A stretch of DNA of 64,000 nucleotides from Sphingobium sp. Cam5-1. Lineage in GTDB: Bacteria; Pseudomonadota; Alphaproteobacteria; Sphingomonadales; Sphingomonadaceae. The stretch covers positions 496,001 through 560,000 of the forward strand of contig NZ_CP065138.1 of NCBI RefSeq assembly GCF_015693305.1, written 5' to 3'. Shown here piece after piece: positions 54,081 through 63,349 of the stretch. The position numbers were made by a program, and so were the translations under genes. How positions within the stretch are numbered: position 1 is the first letter of the stretch; each line of letters opens with the position of its first letter. The notes beneath the pieces were generated by a model. The model saw only the letters and a list, made by a program, of their open reading frames with translations, made no database searches and was not told where the DNA came from.

Positions 54081-54626
54081 TTAGAGGGCGGAGGGGTCGG
54101 CGGGATATACCGCCGCCATTTCGTAATGCGCTCCATTCTGCGTCAGGTGGCTTTCGAAAAGGGCAAATTCGTCCACCAGAAATGGAGGACTGGAAAGTCC
54201 GGCATGATAGGTCAGGAACCCGTCCGTGCTGCCTCCGTCACGGCCGAAGCGGGCGAGCGTGATGTGCGGCAGGTAGGCGCGTTGCTCCGCCGGAAAGCCC
54301 GCCGCAACACAGGCGCGGTCGATCTTCCGATGAAGCTGGTCTAGCGCATCGCGAGGTTGAACAGCTGCCCACAAGGTGTCGGTTCGCCCTTTGCGCTCGA
54401 ACTGTCCGAGGCCGGACAGGGAGATTGCGAAAGGAGCGAAGCGCACGGCTGCCAGTGCCTCGGCGAGGTCGTTGGCCTGGTGCCGGTCGGCGTTTCCTAC
54501 AAAGCGTAAGGTCAGATGCAGTTGATCCTCGCTCTGCCATCGCGCGCCAGCGATGCCGCTCATCAATGACAACAAGCGCGCCCGGATTGGCTCCGGCGGG
54601 CGAATGGCGACGAAGAGGCGGTGCAT
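54081..54626 (-). CDS. thpR: RNA 2',3'-cyclic phosphodiesterase (2'-5' RNA ligase family)
   Basis: 181 residues from ATG 54624-54626. The two H-x-T/S-x catalytic motifs are HLTLRFVG and HITLARFG, about 85 residues apart, as in the LigT/ThpR two-histidine phosphoesterases. LFVAIRPPEPIRARL is the family's N-terminus. It hydrolyses 2',3'-cyclic phosphates or joins tRNA halves; physiological substrate unknown. Confidence 0.93.
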   Translation of the reverse strand: MHRLFVAIRPPEPIRARLLSLMSGIAGARWQSEDQLHLTLRFVGNADRHQANDLAEALAAVRFAPFAISLSGLGQFERKGRTDTLWAAVQPRDALDQLHRKIDRACVAAGFPAEQRAYLPHITLARFGRDGGSTDGFLTYHAGLSSPPFLVDEFALFESHLTQNGAHYEMAAVYPADPSAL

Positions 54627-54820
54627 GATGCCGGTATAGCGGGCCTGAGGAATTGTGTCAGCGGAAGCGAACAGAAGAATGGAGTGGGCCCGTTGGACGT
54701 GAAAGCAAGGAAACCATTCTAAGTCGTTAGAGCGCTCCGGCCGCTCTTCCCTTGAATTAGCGGCCAGATATCGCGATAATAGCGATGTCGGCGGAGTGCG
54801 CCGGTGAAGGAGATTATCTC

Positions 54821-55555
54821 ATGGCCAATTGGTCTGACCCCCGCTCGAACATTGCCGGTTTCGGCGGGACGACGGCTGCGCGCGGCGAGGCATTCGACGC
54901 TGGGCTGCGCAGCTATATGCTGTCGGTTTACAATTATATGGCGAGCGGCGTTCTGCTGACGGGCGTCGTTGCCATGCTGTTTGCATCGAGCGGGCTGGCT
55001 TATCAGATCCTGGCTGGCCCCGGCATTCTCAAATATGTCATCATGCTTGCGCCGCTGGCATTCGTGATGATCATGAGCTTTGGAATTAATCGTCTCTCGA
55101 CGGTCGCGATGCAGGCCATGTTCTGGGCCTATGCCGCAATGATGGGGCTGTCGCTTTCCTCGGTCCTGCTGGTTTATACCGGCACGTCGGTGGCGCAGAC
55201 TTTCTTCGCGACGGCGGCGGCTTTCGCGGGCCTTAGCCTGTGGGGCTACACGACGAAGAAGGATCTTTCAGGCTTTGGCACCTTCCTGATCATGGGCGTG
55301 GTCGGCCTGTTGGTCGCGTCGCTCATCAACCTGTTCCTGCGGTCGAGCGCCATGGACATGGTGATCAGCTTCATCGGCGTGCTCCTGTTTGCGGGCCTGA
55401 CCGCTTATGACACGCAGAAGATCAAGAGCATCTATGCGCACGTCGCGGGTACGGACATGATGGGCAAATCGGTGGTGATGGGGGCGCTGAACCTCTATCT
55501 CGACTTCATCAATATGTTCCTGTTCCTGCTGCGTTTCATGGGTGATCGCCGCTGA
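54821..55555 (+). CDS. Bax inhibitor-1/YccA family membrane protein
   Basis: 244 residues from ATG 54821 (MANWSDPRSN), with AAGGAG upstream. Seven hydrophobic helices follow a cytoplasmic N-terminus, and the family signature is TAYDTQKIKSIYAHVAG near the C-terminus with LNLYLDFINMFLFLLRFMG. BI-1 proteins act as membrane stress modulators or calcium/proton leak channels. It is monocistronic and ends in a strong terminator. Confidence 0.93.
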   Translation: MANWSDPRSNIAGFGGTTAARGEAFDAGLRSYMLSVYNYMASGVLLTGVVAMLFASSGLAYQILAGPGILKYVIMLAPLAFVMIMSFGINRLSTVAMQAMFWAYAAMMGLSLSSVLLVYTGTSVAQTFFATAAAFAGLSLWGYTTKKDLSGFGTFLIMGVVGLLVASLINLFLRSSAMDMVISFIGVLLFAGLTAYDTQKIKSIYAHVAGTDMMGKSVVMGALNLYLDFINMFLFLLRFMGDRR

Positions 55556-55577
55556 TCGCACCGTTGCAGACGAATTG

Positions 55578-55611
55578 AAAAGGCCCGGTGGAGCGATCCG
55601 CCGGGCCTTTT
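55578..55611. terminator. Bidirectional intrinsic terminator between the BI-1 and GST genes
   Basis: AAAAGGCCCGGTGGA pairs with TCCGCCGGGCCTTTT around a GCGA loop; A and T runs on both sides serve the two convergent genes. Confidence 0.9.
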
Positions 55612-55631
55612 GCTATGGGAGGACTTGAGGT

Positions 55632-56261
55632 TCAGGCCGGTTTCTGCATCTGGGCGATGAGGGCGCCGTCTAGTTCCTTCTGTCGCTTGTAGGCAGGGCG
55701 CTCGCGCAGGCGGGCGGAGTAGGTTTCGAAAGCAGGACGAACCGGCATAGTGCCGAAACTCATCCCCCAATCGATCTGGGAGCCAACGTAGACATCGGCT
55801 GCTGTGAACTGGCGGCCGCAAATCCATTGATCGCCTGACACGGCCTGTTCCAACGTTGCGAGTGTCTGATCATAGTTGCCGTAGCCCATGGAGCGTTCGC
55901 GGTCTTCAGGAACAGAGAGGCCCATCGCTTTGTTTGAAACAGCCGCTTCGACCGGGCCTGCCGCGAAGAACATCCAGCGATAATAATCCGCCCGCTGATC
56001 CAGGGGCGGGGCGAGGCCCGCATCTGGAAAAGTATCGGCCAGATAGGCGCAGATCGCGGCGGCTTCGGTCACGACCTTCCCCTGATGGACGATGGCGGGA
56101 ACCTTGCCCATCGGATTGATGGCGAGATAATCGGCCGCCTTCATGGTGGTGCCATAGTCCAGGATGATCATGTCATAGGGCTGGCCTACCTCCTCCAGCA
56201 TCCAGCGGGCGATCTGCCCGCGCGACATGGGGTTGGTGTAGAAGGTGATGTCTGCGGGCAT
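55632..56261 (-). CDS. Glutathione S-transferase family protein
   Basis: 209 residues from ATG 56259-56261 (MPADITFYTNPMSRGQIARWMLEEVG); the frame runs further upstream but lacks homologous features. The thioredoxin-like domain has NPMSRGQI, NPMGKVPAIVHQG (cis-Pro) and VTEAAAICAYLAD (Glu-Ala/Ser). The helical domain has FTAADVYVGSQIDW. Convergent with the BI-1 gene. Substrate not known; unrelated in detail to the GST at 34,718. Confidence 0.92.
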   Translation of the reverse strand: MPADITFYTNPMSRGQIARWMLEEVGQPYDMIILDYGTTMKAADYLAINPMGKVPAIVHQGKVVTEAAAICAYLADTFPDAGLAPPLDQRADYYRWMFFAAGPVEAAVSNKAMGLSVPEDRERSMGYGNYDQTLATLEQAVSGDQWICGRQFTAADVYVGSQIDWGMSFGTMPVRPAFETYSARLRERPAYKRQKELDGALIAQMQKPA

Positions 56262-56403
56262 GTGAATCTTCCCTCGTGAAGACGTAGTTGGAATTCGGGG
56301 CGCCAGATTGGCAAATGCTGGTGGTGTCGGCCATTGGAATTTTGATTGTGGGGTGGCCGTTTCAGATCGCCTTTGATGTTGCGCTTGCCCACCCCCTAAC
56401 CCC

Positions 56404-56421
56404 CTCCCGCTTGCGGGAGGG
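56404..56421. repeat. REP-like hairpin
   Basis: CTCCCGC and GCGGGAG around a TT loop, embedded in CCCCTAACCCCCTCCCGC, the same unit type as inside lnt and near the capsid gene. It lies between the GST and clpA regions. Confidence 0.65.
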
Positions 56422-56454
56422 GGGATGCGATCCTCCTGACGCGCGCGGGCTTTG

Positions 56455-56491
56455 CCCAAAAAGAAAGGGCGGCCGTGGGGAGCCGCCCTTT
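56455..56491 (-). terminator. Intrinsic terminator of clpA
   Basis: AAAGGGCGGC (56464-56473) pairs with GCCGCCCTTT (56482-56491); on the reverse strand the stem is followed by CTTTTTGG. It starts 22 bases beyond the clpA stop. Confidence 0.85.
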
Positions 56492-56513
56492 CGTATCTCG
56501 TGCGTTGGCCTGC

Positions 56514-58832
56514 TTATTTGGCCGGTTCCGCGGGCTTCGCCTTGCCACCCTTCTTGCCCTTTTTCGGAGCGGCCGGGGTGATTTCAAAGGCCAGCGCCTC
56601 GTCCTTCAGCCGGACATGCACCTCGCCGCCATGGACCAGCTTTCCGAACAGCAGTTCTTCGGCTAGCGGCTGCTTGATCTTCTCCTGCATCAAGCGGCCC
56701 ATCGGGCGCGCGCCGTAGAGCTTGTCATAGCCCTTCTTGGTGAGCCAGCCCTTGGCATCGTCGTCCAGCGTGATGTGGACGTCGCGGTCGGCCAGTTGCA
56801 GTTCGAGTTGGAGCACGAACTTGTCGATGACCCGCGCCACGATCTCCGGCGGAAGATAGCCAAAGGGGACGATGGCATCGAGACGGTTGCGGAATTCCGG
56901 CGTGAAGAGCTTCTTCACCGCATCTTCCTGCACATCGTCGCGCGTCAGTTCGCCAAAGCCGATGCTTTCCTTCGCCATGTCCGACGCACCGGCATTGGTG
57001 GTCATGATGAGAATGGTGTTGCGGAAATCGACCGTCTTGCCGTGGTGATCGGTCAGGCGGCCGTTATCCATGACCTGCAACAGAATGTTGAACAGATCCG
57101 GATGCGCCTTTTCGATCTCGTCCAGCAGTAGCACGCTGTGCGGGTTCTGATCGACCGCATCGGTGAGCAGGCCGCCCTGATCATAGCCGACATAGCCCGG
57201 AGGCGCACCGATCAGGCGGCTGACCGAGTGCCGCTCCATATATTCCGACATGTCGAACCGCTGGAGCGGAATGCCGAGGAGATTGGCAAGCTGGCGCGCG
57301 ACCTCCGTCTTGCCGACCCCGGTAGGGCCGGAGAAGAGGTAGCTGCCGATCGGCTTTTCCGGATCGCGCAGGCCCGCCCGCGACAGCTTGATCGCGGAGG
57401 ACAGTATCTCGATCGCTCGGTTCTGGCCAAATACGACGCGCTTGAGGTCGGTGTCCAGCGATCCCAGCACCGACTTGTCGTCCGCCGATACCGTCTTGGG
57501 GGGAATGCGCGCCATGGTGGCGATCACAGCCTCAATCTCCTTGGGCGTGATCGTCTTCTTGCGCTTGGACGGCACCACCAGCATCTGCATGGCGCCGACC
57601 TCGTCGATCACGTCGATCGCCTTGTCCGGCAGCTTGCGGTCGTTGATGTAGCGCGCCGACAGTTCCACCGCCGCCTTGATCGCGTCGGGGGTATATTTGA
57701 CGTTGTGATGCTCCTCAAAGGCGCTGCGCAGACCGGCGAGAATCTTGATCGTGTCCTCGACCGAAGGTTCGTTGACGTCGATCTTCTGGAACCGGCGCAA
57801 CAGGGCGCGGTCCTTCTCGAAATGGTTGCGGAACTCCTTGTAGGTGGTCGAACCTATGCAGCGGATCGTGCCGCCCGATAGAGCGGGCTTGAGCAGGTTC
57901 GACGCATCCATCGCCCCGCCGCTGGTCGCGCCAGCGCCGATCACGGTGTGGATTTCATCGATGAAGAGGACCGCATGCGGCATCTTTTCCAGCTCGGTGA
58001 CGACCGCTTTCAGCCGTTCCTCGAAATCGCCGCGATAGCGGGTGCCAGCGAGCAGCGCGCCCATGTCGAGCGAGTAGATCACCGCCTCCTTCAAGACATC
58101 GGGAACCTCGCCCTCAACGATCTTGCGCGCCAGGCCCTCCGCAATCGCGGTTTTGCCGACGCCCGGATCGCCCACATAGAGCGGGTTGTTCTTCGACCTG
58201 CGGCACAGGATCTGGATGGTCCGGTCGACTTCGGCGCTACGGCCGATCAGCGGGTCAACCTTGCCCCGCATCGCCTTCTCATTGAGGTTGACCGTGAACT
58301 GCTCCAAGGCACTGTCCTTCTTGCCCTTGCTGTCCTGCGCCTTCTTTTCCTCTTCCGGAGCGCCCTTGGCGGCGCTTTGCTCCGGAGCAGCTGTACCCTT
58401 GCCGACGCCGTGGCTGATGTAGCTTACGGCATCCAGACGGCTCATATCCTGTTGCTGGAGGAAATAGACGGCGTAGCTCTCCCGCTCGGAGAAAAGCGCG
58501 ACGAGCACATTGGCTCCCGTCACTTCATCCTTGCCGGAAGATTGCACGTGCAAGATGGCGCGCTGGACCACGCGCTGAAATCCGCTGGTGGGCGAAGGGT
58601 CGCTTGAACCCTCCACCTTCAGGCTGTCGAGTTCACTGTCGAGATATTGGGTGACGGCGTCGCCCAGTTCGCCAAGCTCTACGCCGCACGCCTGCATCAC
58701 CTTCGACGCATGCTCGTCATCGATCAGCGCGAGGAGCAGATGCTCCAGCGTCGCATATTCGTGGCGGCGCTCCGACGCATGGGTCAGCGCGTTGTGCAAC
58801 GTGGTTTCAAGGGCGGGTGCGAAAGATGGCAT
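56514..58832 (-). CDS. clpA: ATP-dependent Clp protease ATP-binding subunit ClpA
   Basis: 772 residues from ATG 58830-58832 (MPSFAPALETTLHNALTHASE), the canonical ClpA N-domain start. Two AAA+ modules: Walker A GDPGVGKTAIAEGLA and GPTGVGKTEVARQLA, Walker B VLFIDEIHTVIGAG and LLLDEIEKAHPD. The N-domain and first module are separated by a charged segment (EEEKKAQDSKGKKDSALE), and the tail is lysine/alanine-rich. It unfolds substrates for ClpP. A clpS gene is not adjacent. Single-gene unit with its own terminator. Confidence 0.97.
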   Translation of the reverse strand: MPSFAPALETTLHNALTHASERRHEYATLEHLLLALIDDEHASKVMQACGVELGELGDAVTQYLDSELDSLKVEGSSDPSPTSGFQRVVQRAILHVQSSGKDEVTGANVLVALFSERESYAVYFLQQQDMSRLDAVSYISHGVGKGTAAPEQSAAKGAPEEEKKAQDSKGKKDSALEQFTVNLNEKAMRGKVDPLIGRSAEVDRTIQILCRRSKNNPLYVGDPGVGKTAIAEGLARKIVEGEVPDVLKEAVIYSLDMGALLAGTRYRGDFEERLKAVVTELEKMPHAVLFIDEIHTVIGAGATSGGAMDASNLLKPALSGGTIRCIGSTTYKEFRNHFEKDRALLRRFQKIDVNEPSVEDTIKILAGLRSAFEEHHNVKYTPDAIKAAVELSARYINDRKLPDKAIDVIDEVGAMQMLVVPSKRKKTITPKEIEAVIATMARIPPKTVSADDKSVLGSLDTDLKRVVFGQNRAIEILSSAIKLSRAGLRDPEKPIGSYLFSGPTGVGKTEVARQLANLLGIPLQRFDMSEYMERHSVSRLIGAPPGYVGYDQGGLLTDAVDQNPHSVLLLDEIEKAHPDLFNILLQVMDNGRLTDHHGKTVDFRNTILIMTTNAGASDMAKESIGFGELTRDDVQEDAVKKLFTPEFRNRLDAIVPFGYLPPEIVARVIDKFVLQLELQLADRDVHITLDDDAKGWLTKKGYDKLYGARPMGRLMQEKIKQPLAEELLFGKLVHGGEVHVRLKDEALAFEITPAAPKKGKKGGKAKPAEPAK

Positions 58833-58989
58833 TTCTATTCTACTCCTGAGCCCCAAAGAGAGGCTGACTTGAACCATATGTCGGCATTGCTCGACGGCAG
58901 ATCAAGGAGGACGCCCTGACCGCCGGAATTGCCAGACTGCCCGTACCCGGTGAAGCCCATGTCAGGGCCGCAGAGGGCGGAGCGCGGGT

Positions 58990-59187
58990 TCATCGCTTGA
59001 ATAACGCCTCAGCACTTGATTTGTGGTTAACGGCGCTTTCAATCTTTGATCTGGTTCGGGCGATTTCACCCTCCAGCGCCCTGATGCGCTCTTCCAGATC
59101 GGCAAGGGATAAGGGACCCAAATCCTGTCGAAGCAGTTGGGCCAGCGGATCATCAATCTTGCGAGGCAGATCGTCGTCCATGTCCAT
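58990..59187 (-). CDS. DUF1192 family protein
   Basis: 65 residues from ATG 59185-59187 (MDMDDDLPRKIDDPLAQLLRQDLGPLS). The sequence continues LADLEERIRALEGEIARTRSKIESAVNHKSSAEALFKR, which is the DUF1192 coiled-coil family found across alphaproteobacteria. Function unknown. It is divergent from the quinone oxidoreductase gene, the usual neighbour in sphingomonads. Confidence 0.85.
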   Translation of the reverse strand: MDMDDDLPRKIDDPLAQLLRQDLGPLSLADLEERIRALEGEIARTRSKIESAVNHKSSAEALFKR

Positions 59188-59288
59188 AAATGCCAATGTT
59201 GACCGCCGGGGCGCCTCTGTCAATAAGGCCCTTAAGCCGCTTGCGATTTTCAGCTGCGGTGCCGGATTATTGCGGGGGAATGGGCATC

Positions 59289-60293
59289 ATGGGGTTTGAA
59301 GCGGCACTGCCTGATGAAATGATGGCGATTGCCATTCCATCGCCCGGCGGTCCCGAAGCTCTGGTGCCTGAGCGTCGTCCGGTTCCTGCCCCCGCAGCGG
59401 ATGAAGTGCTGATCCGGGTCGCCGCAGCAGGCGTGAACCGGCCCGATGTGTTGCAGCGGCAGGGCAAATATCCGCCGCCCCCCGGCGCGTCCGATATTCC
59501 GGGGCTGGAGGTTTCCGGCACGATCGTTGCGGCTGGCGGCAGCGCGGAAAAACTGATTGGGCAGCGCGTATGTGCGTTGCTTGCTGGCGGCGGCTATGCC
59601 GAATATGCGGTTGCGCCAGCGGGCCAATGCCTTCCCGTGCCGGATAGCTATGACATCGTTGAGGCGGCGGCTTTGCCCGAAACGCTCTTCACCGTCTGGA
59701 CCAATTTGTTCGAACGGGCCTATGTCGTCGGAGGCGATACGGTGCTGGTGCATGGCGGGACCAGCGGCATCGGCACGATGGCGATTTCGCTCTGCCGCCT
59801 CTTTGATATCACCATCATCGTCACCTGCGGCAGCGATGCCAAGTGCGAACAGGCTAAGGCTTGGGGTGCGCATCATGCCATCAATTATCGTGCCCAAGAT
59901 TTTGTCGAAGAGGTCAAGCGCATTACCGCTGGCCAAGGCGTGCAGGCGGTTATGGACATGGTCGGCGGCGATTATGTGCCCCGAAACTTGCAGTGCCTTG
60001 CCGAAGATGGCCGCCATGTGTCGATCGCGGTACTGGGTGGCGCCAAGGCGGAAATCTTTATCCCAGCGGTGATGACCCGGCGGCTGACGCTGACCGGATC
60101 GACGCTGCGGCCGCGCTCATCCGCTTTCAAGAGCCTTGTGGCCGATGAGATCATCCGGGAGGTCTGGAGCTTCGTCGAAGATGGCAGACTCCGTCCGGCG
60201 ATGGACCAGCGCTTCCCCTTGGCAGAGGCCGCGCGGGCACATGCGCGCATGGATGCAGGGGAGCATTTCGGGAAGATCGTGCTGACGGTCTGA
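59289..60293 (+). CDS. NAD(P)H-quinone oxidoreductase (PIG3/zinc-independent MDR family)
   Basis: 334 residues; ATG 59289 is preferred because a GGGGGA site lies about 10 bases upstream, though ATG 59280 is possible. Motifs EVLIRVAAAGVNRPDVLQRQGKYPPP, IPGLEVSGTIVAAGG, the dinucleotide loop VLVHGGTSGIGTMAISLCR and the C-terminal HARMDAGEHFGKIVLTV are those of PIG3-type quinone oxidoreductases. It lacks zinc-ligand cysteines. It would reduce quinones with NADPH. Confidence 0.92.
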   Translation: MGFEAALPDEMMAIAIPSPGGPEALVPERRPVPAPAADEVLIRVAAAGVNRPDVLQRQGKYPPPPGASDIPGLEVSGTIVAAGGSAEKLIGQRVCALLAGGGYAEYAVAPAGQCLPVPDSYDIVEAAALPETLFTVWTNLFERAYVVGGDTVLVHGGTSGIGTMAISLCRLFDITIIVTCGSDAKCEQAKAWGAHHAINYRAQDFVEEVKRITAGQGVQAVMDMVGGDYVPRNLQCLAEDGRHVSIAVLGGAKAEIFIPAVMTRRLTLTGSTLRPRSSAFKSLVADEIIREVWSFVEDGRLRPAMDQRFPLAEAARAHARMDAGEHFGKIVLTV

Positions 60294-60601
60294 GGGCCTG
60301 TTTGGGTGGTTGCAGACATCCCAAATCCTCCCTGCGCGAAGCGTGGGGAGAGCTGGTGGAGGGGAAATGAGCCGAGGTCGCGCATTTTCCCCTCCGTCAG
60401 CGCTACGCGCTGCCACCTCCCCATCTGCCGATGGGGAGGATTAAAAAGCTCCTCTCCTGGCTACAAAACAGTCGCTCACCCTCATCTCGCGATGCCGTAA
60501 AACCCCGTAAACCGTAGCATTTCCGTCATATTCGCTGCGGGATTGTAACATTGCGCCGCTAGGGATTCGGCCCCGAGGACAATAGCTCCAGGGGTTGCAT
60601 C
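60294..60601. other. Noncoding interval with REP-like inverted repeats
   Basis: About 308 bp. It holds a long imperfect inverted repeat (roughly 60328-60440) built from CCTCCCTGCGCGAAGCGTGG, GGAGGGGAAATG and their inverted partners CATTTTCCCCTCC and CCCCATCTGCCGATGGGGAGG, the REP-like type seen elsewhere. The rest is presumably the leader of the phosphoesterase gene. No gene is seen. Confidence 0.6.
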
Positions 60602-61462
60602 ATGAATGCCATCACACGCCTGCCTTTCCTGGCGGACATGGACGAAGGCACCCAACATTTCGATACGCCGGAACATGGCGGCAAGCGGCGCCGTTACCGC
60701 ACAGTCTGGATATCGGATATTCATCTCGGCACGCGCGGCTGCAATGCGAAGCTGCTGATCGACTTTCTCGACAGCGTCGATAGCGAGACCATGTATCTGG
60801 TCGGCGACATCATTGACGGATGGCGGCTCAAGCGGCGCTTCTACTGGCCCGCCGCGCATAATGACGTCGTTTGGCGCATCATGAAGCGGGCCAAGCGGGG
60901 CACCCGCGTCGTCTATATCCCCGGCAACCATGACGAGATGTTCCGCCAGTTCACGGGCCTCAGCTTTGGCGGGGTCGAGATCAGGCGCAAGGCGATCCAT
61001 GAGACCGCCGACGGTCGCAAGCTACTCGTCCTGCACGGCGATGAGTTCGACACGATCATGCTGGCCCACCGCTGGCTCGCCTTCGTCGGGGACGCCGCCT
61101 ACGGCTTGCTGATGCGGCTCAACGTCGTGGTGAACGCGGTGCGCCAGCGCATGGGCCTGCCCTATTGGTCGCTCAGCAAAATGGCCAAGCACAAGGTCAA
61201 GAACGCCGTCGAGTTCATTTCCCGCTTTGAAGAAGTGGTATCGCATGAGGCCGGAGCACGCGGCGTTGATGGCGTGGTTTGCGGTCACATCCACAATGCC
61301 GAAATGCGTGAGATTGGCGGCGTCCAATATTATAATGACGGCGACTGGGTTGAAGGATGCACCGCTCTGGTCGAACATTTCGACGGCCGTATGGAGGTGC
61401 TGCACTGGGCCGATGAAGTCGCGGCACGCGCGGCCGCCGATCAGGTGAGGATCGCTGCCTGA
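60602..61462 (+). CDS. LpxH-like metallophosphoesterase (UDP-2,3-diacylglucosamine diphosphatase family)
   Basis: 286 residues from ATG 60602. The metallophosphoesterase motifs occur in order: WISDIHLGTRG (D-x-H), YLVGDIIDGW (G-D-x-x-D), YIPGNHDEMF (G-N-H-D), VLHGDEFDTIM and VCGHIHNAEMRE (G-H-x-H). The family includes LpxH/LpxI-like enzymes of lipid A synthesis, but many alphaproteobacterial members pair with a glycosyltransferase and act on other envelope lipids. The stop overlaps the glycosyltransferase start (TGATG). Confidence 0.9.
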   Translation: MNAITRLPFLADMDEGTQHFDTPEHGGKRRRYRTVWISDIHLGTRGCNAKLLIDFLDSVDSETMYLVGDIIDGWRLKRRFYWPAAHNDVVWRIMKRAKRGTRVVYIPGNHDEMFRQFTGLSFGGVEIRRKAIHETADGRKLLVLHGDEFDTIMLAHRWLAFVGDAAYGLLMRLNVVVNAVRQRMGLPYWSLSKMAKHKVKNAVEFISRFEEVVSHEAGARGVDGVVCGHIHNAEMREIGGVQYYNDGDWVEGCTALVEHFDGRMEVLHWADEVAARAAADQVRIAA

Positions 61463-62489
61463 TGCGCATCGTCATCGTGACCGACGCCTGGTCCCCCAGG
61501 TCAACGGCGTCGTCAGGACGCTTCAGACCATCCAGGCGGAGCTGGAGGCGAGGGGGCATGCCGTAAAGATCATCTCGCCCGATCTCTACGGCTCCTTTCC
61601 CTGTCCGACCTATCCCGAAATCCGCCTCGCCTTCGTGCGATCGGGCGTGGTGGGTGACGCGATCGCGGCCTTTGAACCGGACGCCGTCCATCTCGCGACC
61701 GAAGGGCCGCTCTGCCTTGCCGTACGGCGTTGGTGCCTGCGGGGCGGGGTGCCATTCACCACCGCCTATCACACCCATTTCCCCGATTATGTGTCGCGGC
61801 GAACCGGACTGCCTGCCCGCTGGTTCTGGTCCTATATTCGCTGGTTTCATGGTCCCGCCCGCGCGGTGCTGGTCTCGACCGGATCGGTGCGGCAGCAGTT
61901 GCGCGCGCATGGATTGGCGCAGGTCCGGCCATGGGGCAGGGGCGTGGACCTGTCCGCCTTCACATCCGTGGCAACGCCGCCAGCGATATTCGCCAATCTC
62001 CCGCGCCCGATCCAGCTCTATGTCGGCCGGGTCGCGGTCGAGAAAAATCTTGAAGCCTTTCTTGCCAATGACCACCCCGGCAGCAAGGTCGTCGTGGGTG
62101 ATGGTCCCGCACGGGGCCTGCTGGAACGCGCCTATCCGGACGCGCATTTCCTCGGCTCGCTCTTTGGGCAGGAACTGGCGGGCGCCTATGCGGGCGCCGA
62201 CGTGTTCGTCTTCCCCAGCCGCACCGACACATTCGGCCTCGTCATGATCGAGGCACTGGCATGCGGCACCCCTGTCGCCGCTTATCCGGTAAGCGGGCCG
62301 GTGGACATCGTGACCCCCGAAACCGGCGCGCTATCCGAACGGCTGGAGGACGCCATCGCCGCTGCGCTGCGCTGTGACAGGGCCGCCTGCGCCGCCCATG
62401 GCCGCAGCTTCAGCTGGGAACGCAGCGCCGACGAATTCCTGACCGGCCTCCACTGTATCGATCCCGTCGTCAGAGACAGCGCGGCCTGA
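61462..62489 (+). pseudogene. GT4-type glycosyltransferase, frameshifted near the start
   Basis: ATG 61462 begins MRIVIVTDAWSP, the classic GT4 N-terminus. The frame then shifts at a run of five C (61493-61497). One more C would give SPQVNGVVRTLQTIQAELEARG and continue unbroken through VHLATEGPLCLAVR, PWGRGVDLSAF, QLYVGRVAVEKNLEAFL, VFPSRTDTFGLVMIEALACGTPVAAY to the stop, 342 residues in all. Without it only an internal start at 61635 gives a 284-residue truncated protein. Sugar donor unknown. Either a sequencing error in a homopolymer or a real null allele. Confidence 0.88.
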
Positions 62490-62538
62490 CGCTTTTCCTT
62501 GCTCCACGGGGCTTCTTGCACTATCTCAGGACGGGCGT

Positions 62539-62571
62539 GGCCGCCCTGCTTGGGCGGCCCTTGTTGTTTTT
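62539..62571 (+). terminator. Intrinsic terminator after the glycosyltransferase
   Basis: GGCCGCCC and GGGCGGCC arms around TGCTT, followed by CTTGTTGTTTTT, just upstream of the trcR leader. Confidence 0.85.
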
Positions 62572-62588
62572 AGTGCCGGAGAATCCTC

Positions 62589-63287
62589 GTGTCCCAGCCT
62601 CTCATGCCCCATGCGACAGCCAGCTGGCTGGTCGACAATACCGCGCTCAGCTTTGACCAGATCGCGGAATTTTGCGGGCTGCATATCCTGGAAGTGCAGG
62701 CGATCGCCGATGACACGGCTGGCACCAAATATACCGGCCGCGATCCCGTCCGCGCGCATGAAATCACGATGGAGGAAATCCACAAGGGTGAGGCGAACCC
62801 CGATTATCGCCTCAAGATGCTGAAAGGTCCCGAACCCGTCCGCCGTACAAAAGGCCCGCGCTACACGCCCGTGTCCAAGCGTCAGGACAAGCCCGATGGT
62901 ATCGCCTGGATCCTGCGCAACCATCCGGAAATTTCGGACGGCGCGATCGGCAAGCTGATCGGCACCACCCGCACCACAATCGCGGCCATCCGTGACCGCA
63001 CGCACTGGAACATCTCCAACATCGTGCCCAAGGATCCGGTGACGCTCGGCCTGTGTTCGCAGCGGGAGCTGGACGCGCTGGTGACGAAGGCCGCGAAGAA
63101 GCTCGGCATCGAAGCGCCGACTGACTCGCGTCTGGACGGCGACCGTGAGGCGCTGATCGAGGAACTGCGCCGCGAGCGCGACGACGCCGCCCGCCGCGCC
63201 GAGGAAGCATTGAAGAGCGAGGCTGACCTGATTTCGGGTGCTGCCACGATCCTCGATCCGTTCAGCAACAATCAGGGCCAGGTCTGA
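62589..63287 (+). CDS. trcR: DUF1013 cell cycle transcriptional regulator TrcR
   Basis: 232 residues from GTG 62589, with GGAG upstream. Sequence MSQPLMPHATASWLVDNTALSFDQIAEFCGLHILEVQAIAD, GPRYTPVSKRQDKPDGIAWILRNHPEISDGAIGKLIGTTRTTIAAIRDR and WNISNIVPKDPVTLGLCSQ are the DUF1013 family. In Caulobacter the TrcR protein controls cell-cycle genes with RNA polymerase. The C-terminal coiled coil (LIEELRRERDDAARRAEEAL) may mediate contacts. Complete length. Confidence 0.93.
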   Translation: MSQPLMPHATASWLVDNTALSFDQIAEFCGLHILEVQAIADDTAGTKYTGRDPVRAHEITMEEIHKGEANPDYRLKMLKGPEPVRRTKGPRYTPVSKRQDKPDGIAWILRNHPEISDGAIGKLIGTTRTTIAAIRDRTHWNISNIVPKDPVTLGLCSQRELDALVTKAAKKLGIEAPTDSRLDGDREALIEELRRERDDAARRAEEALKSEADLISGAATILDPFSNNQGQV

Positions 63288-63300
63288 TCCTGCCCTGACG

Positions 63301-63328
63301 CCCTGCTTTACGCTTGCGTAAAGCAGGG
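63301..63328. terminator. Hairpin between trcR and the acyl-CoA ligase gene
   Basis: CCCTGCTTTACGC and GCGTAAAGCAGGG form a 13-bp perfect stem with a 2-nt loop. There is no T run; it may terminate trcR in a rho-assisted way or protect the transcript. Confidence 0.6.
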
Positions 63329-63349
63329 GCCTGACATACATCTCCGTTA

